This document shows, one piece after another, positions 8,680 through 14,990 of a stretch of 64,000 nucleotides of DNA (its first letter is position 1; every line of letters starts with the position of its first letter). The stretch covers positions 2,356,001 to 2,420,000 of the forward strand of contig NZ_QEKM01000001.1 in the NCBI RefSeq assembly GCF_003096555.1. Direction: 5' to 3'. Origin of the DNA: Simplicispira sp. 125. GTDB lineage: Bacteria > Pseudomonadota > Gammaproteobacteria > Burkholderiales > Burkholderiaceae_C. The notes below the pieces were generated by a model that was not told the origin of the DNA, did no database searches, and saw nothing but the letters and a program-made list of their open reading frames with translations. Both the position numbers and the translations under genes were made by a program.

Positions 8680-9885
8680 ATGGCTGCAACCATCAACACC
8701 AATATTGCCTCGCTCAATGCCCAGCGCAATCTGGGCCTCTCGGCCAGTTCACTGGCCACTTCCATGCAACGCCTGTCTTCGGGTCTGCGGGTCAACAGCG
8801 CCAAGGACGACGCGGCTGGCCTGGCCATTTCCGAGCGCATGAACACCCAGGTCAAGGGGCTTACCGTGGCGGCGCGCAATGCCAACGACGGTATCTCGCT
8901 GGCACAGGTAGCCGAGGGCTCATTGGGCAAAGTGGGCGACATGCTGCAGCGCATGCGCGAACTGGCTGTGCAATCGAGCAACGCTACCAATAGCAAGTCC
9001 GACCGTGAAGCGCTGCAGGCCGAAGTAGCCCAATTGCGCGATGAAATTGACCGTGTGGCCAAGCAAACCACGTTCAACGGCACCAAGATTTTGGATGGAA
9101 GCTTCTCGGGCGCAGTGTTCCAGGTGGGCGCCAACTCCGGAGACAATATCACCGTAGGCGCGCTGACAAACACCACGGCCAAGGGACTTGCCAGCGTGAA
9201 CTACGGCATTTCGTCCATCACCGGGATCGCAGCCAATGCGGTGACCGCAGCAGGTCTCATTGCCAGCACCAGCTCCCTGTCAATCACTGTGGACGGCGTC
9301 ACCTCCGACCTGGGCAAACTGGCCAAGGCCAGCTCCATGCAAGAGCGCATGGGCCAGGTCGTCGAGGCAATCAACCGCAAATCCTCGGATACCGGTATCA
9401 CCGCTTACTTGGCGGGCGATTCCGTCAAAGGATTTACCGTTGAAATGCGCTCGGGCATGGTGGACGCCACGGGCAATGCCATCACCACCATTACCCTCTC
9501 CGGTTTCAGTGTCTCCACCACAGGTTTTGCCAGCGTTGCGATCGCCGCCGCTACCGGAACTGGGGTGACAGGCGTAGACACAGTGGACGTATCCACACAG
9601 CCCAATGCCTGGGTGGCACTCAAGAAGATCGACAGCGCTATCGACCAGGTGAACTCATCCCGAGCGTCCTTGGGCGCGCTGCAAAGCCGCTTTGAAAGCT
9701 CAGTGGCCAACATCGATATCATGGTGGAGAACGTAGCGGCGTCGCGAGGCCGCATCGTAGACGCCGATTTCGCCAAGGAAACGGCCAACCTCTCGAGGAC
9801 TCAGATACTGCAGCAGGCCGGCACTGCCATGGTGGCGCAAGCGAACCAGTTGCCGCAGCAGGTGCTCCAGTTGCTGAAGGGGTGA
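8680..9885 (+). CDS. fliC: Flagellin (rightward copy)
   Basis: This second filament subunit, 401 residues, begins MAATINTNIASLNAQRNLGL and ends ANQLPQQVLQLLKG. Its D0/D1 regions are almost identical to those of the leftward flagellin, and its Ser/Thr-rich centre (VSTTGFASVAIAAATGTGVT) is related but diverged. ATG 8680 is preceded by AAGGAG at 8669-8674. No convincing sigma-28 promoter is visible upstream; the nearest fragment, GGCGATAG near 8564, lacks a matching -35. The two genes may therefore be regulated differently. It sits next to the predicted modification genes, which read in the same direction starting 81 bases downstream. Confidence 0.97.
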   Translation: MAATINTNIASLNAQRNLGLSASSLATSMQRLSSGLRVNSAKDDAAGLAISERMNTQVKGLTVAARNANDGISLAQVAEGSLGKVGDMLQRMRELAVQSSNATNSKSDREALQAEVAQLRDEIDRVAKQTTFNGTKILDGSFSGAVFQVGANSGDNITVGALTNTTAKGLASVNYGISSITGIAANAVTAAGLIASTSSLSITVDGVTSDLGKLAKASSMQERMGQVVEAINRKSSDTGITAYLAGDSVKGFTVEMRSGMVDATGNAITTITLSGFSVSTTGFASVAIAAATGTGVTGVDTVDVSTQPNAWVALKKIDSAIDQVNSSRASLGALQSRFESSVANIDIMVENVAASRGRIVDADFAKETANLSRTQILQQAGTAMVAQANQLPQQVLQLLKG

Positions 9886-9892
9886 GCCGCGG

Positions 9893-9918
9893 TCAGGAAT
9901 CTCTTCCTGCTGACCGGG
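9893..9918 (+). terminator. Possible terminator or attenuator after the rightward flagellin
   Basis: CGGTCAGGA and TCCTG-CTGACCG pair with a 2-base bulge around a short loop just after the flagellin stop. There is no T-run, so read-through into the downstream ATP-grasp/HAD gene is plausible. Confidence 0.35.
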
Positions 9919-9966
9919 GTCATACAGAATACCTAGTCTTATTGACTGCCAGTTCCACGCTCGTCC

Positions 9967-11253
9967 ATGCCCTCACCTCACCGCATCTTGGTTTTTCCTT
10001 GTGGCTCTGAGATTGGGCTGGAGATTCACCGCTCCCTCCGCTACTCCACCCATTTCCAGTTAATTGGTGCATCCAGCGTGGACGATCATGGACGTTTCGT
10101 CTTTGACGACTACATTGGTGATCTGCCCATGCACGATGCCCCAGCCTTTGCAGACCAGCTGGAAAAAATCGTGGTGGAACATCAAATAGACGCCATTTAC
10201 CCCACGATGGACGCTGTCGCCGAAACTCTGGTGAGTTTAGGGAGCAGGCTTGATTGCCGAGTGATTGGCAGCAACCTGCGCGCCACGTCCCTGTGTGCAT
10301 CCAAGAACGCCACCTACGATTTGCTGCAAGGCAGCATTCCGCTGCCCCAACGCTATACCTCGCCTGAGTTAGCCACCCAGTACCCGCTCTTCATCAAGCC
10401 CGACCGAGGCTATGGCGCGCGTAATAGCCAATGGGCCCGCACACCGACGGCAGCAAACGAATTCCTCTCGCGTCATTCTGGACAAGCAATGCTTTTGCTG
10501 GAATACCTGCCCGGCAAAGAGTGGACCGTGGATTGTTTTTCCGACCGGCACGGTATTCTGAGATTTCACGCGGCACGCGGGCGTGACCGCATCAGCAATG
10601 GCATCAGTGTGCGCACTGCCCCGAGCAACGATTTCACGGCTGCTTTTGCCGACTGGGCCCAACGCATCCACGATGCCATCCTGCCGCGCGGAGCCTGGTT
10701 CTTCCAAGCCCGCGAGGACGCCAGCGGCCAACCCCGCCTGCTGGAGGTTGCCTCCCGCCTGGGAGGGTCCTCCGGCTTGTTCCGGTGCATGGGCGTGAAC
10801 TTCGCACTGCTCAGCGCCTTCGACGCCTTTGACCAAGACGTGCACATCGCGCCCAATCACTACCAGATCACGCTGGACCGAGCGCTGGACAATCGCTACC
10901 GCATCGACGGCCTGCACTACACCCATGTATACGTGGATCTGGACGACTGTCTGTTGCTGCGCGGGGCCATCAACCACCAACTGGTGGGTTTTCTGTACAA
11001 GACGATCTCCGAAGGCAAGGGCGTCACACTGCTCACACGCCACGCACGGTCGCTCACGTCCACCCTGCGCAAGCTCCGCATAGAAGCGCTGTTTGACCGG
11101 GTTATCCACCTGACCGGTGGCGAGCAAAAGTCCGACCATATAGACCACACGGCGGCCATCTTCATCGACGACTCCTTTGCCGAGCGGCAAGACGTGGCCG
11201 AGCACCTGAATATCCCCGTCTTCGCCCCCGACATGGTCGAAGCGCTGTTGTGA
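9967..11253 (+). CDS. ATP-grasp / HAD two-domain enzyme, predicted flagellin-modification precursor synthesis
   Basis: The 428-residue protein is a fusion. Residues ~1-310 look like a carbamoyl-phosphate-synthase-type ATP-grasp ligase: FIKPDRGYGARNSQ (nucleotide-binding Lys and Gly-rich loop), LLLEYLPGKEWTVDCFS, and LEVASRLGGSSGLFRCMG (metal-ligand Glu). Residues ~315-428 look like a HAD phosphatase: VYVDLDDCLLL (motif I, DxDxC), VTLLTRHARS (motif II Thr), a Lys near GGEQKSD, and AIFIDDSF (motif IV DD pair). ATP-grasp enzymes join carboxylates to nucleophiles and HAD enzymes remove phosphates; the substrate here is unknown. It is the first of four same-strand genes next to flagellin, so a role in making a small molecule attached to flagellin is inferred. 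Confidence 0.75.
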   Translation: MPSPHRILVFPCGSEIGLEIHRSLRYSTHFQLIGASSVDDHGRFVFDDYIGDLPMHDAPAFADQLEKIVVEHQIDAIYPTMDAVAETLVSLGSRLDCRVIGSNLRATSLCASKNATYDLLQGSIPLPQRYTSPELATQYPLFIKPDRGYGARNSQWARTPTAANEFLSRHSGQAMLLLEYLPGKEWTVDCFSDRHGILRFHAARGRDRISNGISVRTAPSNDFTAAFADWAQRIHDAILPRGAWFFQAREDASGQPRLLEVASRLGGSSGLFRCMGVNFALLSAFDAFDQDVHIAPNHYQITLDRALDNRYRIDGLHYTHVYVDLDDCLLLRGAINHQLVGFLYKTISEGKGVTLLTRHARSLTSTLRKLRIEALFDRVIHLTGGEQKSDHIDHTAAIFIDDSFAERQDVAEHLNIPVFAPDMVEALL

Positions 11254-11283
11254 AGCAAGTATTCCAAGGAGAGCAAGAAAACC

Positions 11284-12066
11284 ATGAACCAGACACCCGC
11301 CGCAGCAGACGCCACCAAGAAGCACCTCGTATCCTTTCGCACAGATAAAACGCTCTCGTCCCTGAACGAGCTGCTCGCCACCACGCAGGCGCTCCTGCCG
11401 CACTTCGGTGAGCACGGCTGGAACCGGCACAGCCTGGTGACAGCCAACGTCACCGTGCTTTCACGCCTTTTGTACCTTAACGACCTGTACCAGAAGATCA
11501 TCGACGTGCCCGGCGTCGTGTGCGAGTTCGGCGTACAGTGGGGTGCCACGCTCACGCAGCTCATCAACCTGCGTAGCATCTACGAACCGTTCAACCACAG
11601 CCGCACCATCCACGGCTTCGACACCTTTGGCGGCTTCCCCTCGGTGCATGAAAAGGATGGAGGGCACTACCAGCCCGGCGACCTGGCCACGCAGGCCAAC
11701 TACGAGGAAACGCTCGAGCGCATTCTCACGCTGATCGAGTCCTTCCCGCCGCTGTCGCACCTCAAGAAGTTCGAACTGGTCAAAGGCGACGCTTCGGTCA
11801 CCATCGATCACTGGCTGGACGAGAACCCGCATGCAATCGTGTCGCTGGCGATCTTCGACATGGATCTGTACGAGCCCACGCTCAAGGTGCTGCAAAAGCT
11901 GATCCCACGGCTCACGCGCGGCTCAGTGATCGCCTTCGATGAGCTTAACTGCAAGTTCTTTCCCGGCGAGACGCAGGCACTAAACGAGGTCATGGGCCTG
12001 AACAACCTGCGCCTGCGCCGCAGCCCGCTGCACCCATACTGCGCCTGGGCCGTGTACGGCGAGTAG
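11284..12066 (+). CDS. TylF/MycF-family methyltransferase
   Basis: This 260-residue protein resembles the macrocin O-methyltransferase (TylF) family. It has VPGVVCEFGVQWGATLTQL (SAM-binding motif I region), IHGFDTFGGFPSVHEKDGG (the family's GFDTFxGxP segment), and LAIFDMDLYEPTLKVLQ with GSVIAFDELNCKFFPGE (the metal/substrate Asp and Glu). Such enzymes methylate hydroxyl or amino groups of sugars and small molecules. The gene follows the ATP-grasp/HAD gene by 30 bases, with an AAGGAG at 11267-11272 upstream of ATG 11284, and precedes the cytidylyltransferase by 7 bases. It probably methylates the glycan or the small molecule added to it. Confidence 0.78.
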   Translation: MNQTPAAADATKKHLVSFRTDKTLSSLNELLATTQALLPHFGEHGWNRHSLVTANVTVLSRLLYLNDLYQKIIDVPGVVCEFGVQWGATLTQLINLRSIYEPFNHSRTIHGFDTFGGFPSVHEKDGGHYQPGDLATQANYEETLERILTLIESFPPLSHLKKFELVKGDASVTIDHWLDENPHAIVSLAIFDMDLYEPTLKVLQKLIPRLTRGSVIAFDELNCKFFPGETQALNEVMGLNNLRLRRSPLHPYCAWAVYGE

Positions 12067-12073
12067 GTTTGCC

Positions 12074-12538
12074 ATGGCAGCCCGCACCGTACTGACCTAC
12101 GGCACCTTCGACCTGTTCCACGTCGGCCACCTGAACCTGCTGCGGCGCCTGCGCGCACTGGGCGACCGACTCATCGTCGGCGTCTCCACGGACGAGTTCA
12201 ACGCGCTTAAGGGCAAAAAAACCATCATTGGCTTCGAAGACCGCATCGAGATCGTACGCAGCCTCCAGTGCGTGGATCTGGCTGTCCCGGAAGAGAACTG
12301 GGCACAGAAGGCAGACGACATCCGCCGCCACGGCGTGCAGGTCTTCGGCATGGGCAGCGACTGGGAGGGGCGCTTCGACGAGCTGAAGGCGCATTGCGAA
12401 GTGATCTACCTCCCGCGCACCGAAGGCGTCTCCAGTACCCAGATCAAGAAGACCCTGCAAGTACTGGATCGCAGCCACGTACAAGAACTCAAACATGCGC
12501 TGGACTTGATCGCGTCCATCGTCGATCGCTTCGAATAA
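12074..12538 (+). CDS. TagD-type glycerol-3-phosphate cytidylyltransferase family protein
   Basis: This 154-residue nucleotidyltransferase has the two signatures of the family: GTFDLFHVGHLNLLRR (the HxGH motif near residue 17) and RTEGVSSTQIKKTL (the RTEGISTT-type motif near residue 118). These enzymes couple CTP to an alcohol phosphate, giving for example CDP-glycerol. The length equals that of single-domain TagD. It lies 2 bases upstream of a CDP-glycerol-phosphotransferase-like gene, its natural partner. In Gram-positive bacteria the pair makes teichoic acid; here the context points to a CDP-activated donor for flagellin or a surface glycan. Whether the alcohol is glycerol cannot be read from the sequence. 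Confidence 0.85.
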   Translation: MAARTVLTYGTFDLFHVGHLNLLRRLRALGDRLIVGVSTDEFNALKGKKTIIGFEDRIEIVRSLQCVDLAVPEENWAQKADDIRRHGVQVFGMGSDWEGRFDELKAHCEVIYLPRTEGVSSTQIKKTLQVLDRSHVQELKHALDLIASIVDRFE

Positions 12539-12540
12539 AT

Positions 12541-13797
12541 ATGCGCCAGAGCGTCTTTCGCCTATTGCATCCCCTGTGGCGACTCTACGACGCTCTGGTG
12601 CCCAAGCGCGCGGACCACTGGGCATTTGCCACGCACCACCTACACACGGGCCGCTTCATCGAGAACCAGCGCGCGATGTTCGAGCACATCAAGGCCGACC
12701 CCAGCATCCGCAAGATCGTCTTCTACCGGGGTCAGCGCGAGGACTTCCAGATCGAGGATGCCGTCAACTACGAGATCGTGGAGCACGGCACGCTGCGCAG
12801 CCTACACCTGCTGGCACGCTGCCAGGTGGTTTTTCTGACCCATTCAATCTCCATGGATTTCTCGTTGCGCTGGGGCGCCAAGGCCTTCGCGGTGCTCAAG
12901 CTCACACTGCGTCGGCGCGTGGTAGTCAACTTGTGGCACGGCATTCCACTCAAGCGCTTGCTCTATGCTGCCAACGAGGGCACCCACCAGCACACCGAGC
13001 GCGTGCCGTACCGTCGCCAGGAGCGACTGGGCTATGCGGGCCTGATCGCATCGTCCGACGTGGACAGCTATGCGATGGCCGCGATGTTCTACCCGCTGAA
13101 CTACCGACAGATATGGCTAACGGGCCTGCCGCGCAACGATTTCCTGAGTTGCGAAGCCAGTCGGCTGCCAAGCTATATCCGTGACTCACTGGATCGCATA
13201 CGCACCCTCCAGTGCGGGCGGCGGCTGGTGGTGTATGCACCCACCTACCGGCAGACAGCGGTCAGCGCCAGCGCCCGCTACTACCAGTTCACGCCGCACG
13301 AGATCGACGCACTCAAGACCGTGCTGCGCCGACATGGCGCGGTGCTGGGCTACCGGCCGCACTACTTCAAAAACAGTACCGAGTATTTCAATCTTGACCA
13401 GTATCTCGATGGCGACGAGCTTATTGACCTGTCGCAGACTGCAGTACCCGAGTTCTCAGCCGTGGCGCGTGAGTGTGCCGTACTGGTCACAGACTACTCC
13501 AGCGTCTACATCGAGACGCTGTACCTGGGCAAACCCGCCGTATGCTTTGCCTACGATCTGGAAAATTACCGGACCGAGCAGGACGGCCTGCTCTACGACA
13601 TGGACCTGGCCTTCCCAGGCCCGGTGTGCCAGGACTTTGACACGGTACTGCGGGAACTGGACGCGCTGCTGGGCGATAACGCCCCGGTCGTGGGCGAGCG
13701 CATGGCCACGGCGCAGAAGCTGTTCTTCGCCCACCGCGACCACGAGAATGCGCGGCGCGTATATGACAGGGTGCGCCAGGCGCAGGCAAAAATCTAA
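12541..13797 (+). CDS. TagB/TagF-type CDP-glycerol glycerophosphotransferase family protein
   Basis: This 418-residue protein carries the family hallmarks: VVNLWHGIPLKRLLYA (LWHGxPLK motif), VYAPTYRQTA (YAPTYR/W motif), GAVLGYRPHYF (a K/RxHP-like position), LIDLSQTAVPEF, and VLVTDYSSVYIETLYLGKPA (the TDYSS motif). Enzymes of this family transfer an alcohol-phosphate from a CDP donor onto an acceptor, in most cases at the inner membrane face. ATG 12541 directly follows the stop of the cytidylyltransferase. It is the last gene of the rightward group and converges on the aminotransferase. Its acceptor here may be the sugar on flagellin; an LPS or capsule role is the alternative. Confidence 0.83.
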   Translation: MRQSVFRLLHPLWRLYDALVPKRADHWAFATHHLHTGRFIENQRAMFEHIKADPSIRKIVFYRGQREDFQIEDAVNYEIVEHGTLRSLHLLARCQVVFLTHSISMDFSLRWGAKAFAVLKLTLRRRVVVNLWHGIPLKRLLYAANEGTHQHTERVPYRRQERLGYAGLIASSDVDSYAMAAMFYPLNYRQIWLTGLPRNDFLSCEASRLPSYIRDSLDRIRTLQCGRRLVVYAPTYRQTAVSASARYYQFTPHEIDALKTVLRRHGAVLGYRPHYFKNSTEYFNLDQYLDGDELIDLSQTAVPEFSAVARECAVLVTDYSSVYIETLYLGKPAVCFAYDLENYRTEQDGLLYDMDLAFPGPVCQDFDTVLRELDALLGDNAPVVGERMATAQKLFFAHRDHENARRVYDRVRQAQAKI

Positions 13798-13810
13798 TTC
13801 AAATCGACCT

Positions 13811-13852
13811 CTAACGCTCTCCCATCAAGCGCATGTAGCTATTGTTTTCGAA
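13811..13852. repeat. R1 family repeat (partial) between convergent genes
   Basis: The blocks CTAACGCT, ATCAAGCGC, TAGCTATTGTTTTCGA match half of the R1 repeat. It fills the 62-bp gap between the convergent phosphotransferase and aminotransferase genes, where a terminator would be expected. Confidence 0.6.
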
Positions 13853-13859
13853 TCATCCC

Positions 13860-14990
13860 CTACCAAGGACGGCTGATCAAGCCGATCACCTTGTCCACCA
13901 CGTCCATCTCCAGATCCGGATAGATCGGCAAGCACAACACCTGGGCGGCGGCCTGTCGTGCCACGGGCAGATTTTCGGCGTTGGCCGAGGGGAGCGCCTT
14001 GTACATGGGGAATTCGCTGATGAGCGGATGAAAGTAGCGCCGCGCGTAAATGCCGCGCTCCTTGAGCATCTGGTACAGGTGGTCACGCGCCAGCGGGTAG
14101 ACTGGTTCGATGAGGATGGGGAAATAGGCGAAGTTGGCCCGCGTCTCGCCAGCATCGGCCAGGCAGCGCACGCCCTGCACCTGCGCGAGGCCTTCGCGGT
14201 AGCGCGAGTCGATGGCCTGGCGCTTTTGCAGCGCCACATCGATGTGGCGCAACTGCACCAGCCCCAGTGCCGCGTTGAACTCGCTCATCTTGCCGTTGAT
14301 GCCGGGGGCGACGACGGTCTCCTCATCGACGAAGCCGAAGTTCTTGAGATGGTCGATGCGCCGCTTGGTCTTGGCATCGGGCGAGATGATGGCGCCCCCC
14401 TCGAAGGTGTTGAACACTTTGGTTGCATGAAAGCTCAGCACTGACAGATCACCGTGGGCCAGCACGCTGTGCCCCTGCCACTGCACGCCAAAAGCATGGG
14501 CCGCGTCGTAGATCACCTTGAGCCCGTAGTTGTCGGCGATCGCCTCGATGCGGTCCACGTCGCAGGGGTGGCCGTAGCAGTGCACAGGCATGATGGCCGT
14601 GGTCTGCGGAGTGATGGCCGCCTCGATCTTGGCGGGGTCAAGGTTAAGCGTGCCGGGGTGGATATCAGCAAACACCGGTTTGATGCCGTTCCACAGCAGC
14701 GAGTGCGCCGTTGCGACGAAGGAATATGGCGTGGTGATCACCTCACCCGTGATGCGCAGCGCCTGCAGCGCCGTCACCAGGGCAATGGTGCCGTTGGTGA
14801 ACAGCGAGATGTAGGGTACGCCCAAGTACTCGCACAAAGCACTTTCAAGCTGCTGGTGGAACGGGCCATTGTTCGCCAGCTTGCGGCTGCTCCAAATCTG
14901 CTCCAAGTAGGGCAGAAATTCCTCCAGCGGCGGCAGGCTGGGCTGGGTGACATATACCATGGGCGCGGCTGGCGGGATACCGGTGTTCAT
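13860..14990 (-). CDS. DegT/DnrJ/EryC1/StrS-family aminotransferase
   Basis: This 376-residue PLP-dependent enzyme transfers an amino group to nucleotide-linked keto sugars. Visible motifs are NGTIALVTALQAL (cofactor phosphate site), TTPYSFVATAHSLLWNG, VIYDAAHAFG (the Asp that holds the PLP ring and the following helix), and LSVLSFHATKVFNTFEGGA with the Schiff-base Lys in SFHATK. ATG 14990 overlaps the stop of the OGT-like gene (ATGA), so the two are translationally coupled. Together they suggest that the OGT-like enzyme uses, or is modified after using, an amino sugar. Similar aminotransferases sit in flagellin and O-antigen glycosylation islands. Confidence 0.88.
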   Translation of the reverse strand: MNTGIPPAAPMVYVTQPSLPPLEEFLPYLEQIWSSRKLANNGPFHQQLESALCEYLGVPYISLFTNGTIALVTALQALRITGEVITTPYSFVATAHSLLWNGIKPVFADIHPGTLNLDPAKIEAAITPQTTAIMPVHCYGHPCDVDRIEAIADNYGLKVIYDAAHAFGVQWQGHSVLAHGDLSVLSFHATKVFNTFEGGAIISPDAKTKRRIDHLKNFGFVDEETVVAPGINGKMSEFNAALGLVQLRHIDVALQKRQAIDSRYREGLAQVQGVRCLADAGETRANFAYFPILIEPVYPLARDHLYQMLKERGIYARRYFHPLISEFPMYKALPSANAENLPVARQAAAQVLCLPIYPDLEMDVVDKVIGLISRPW

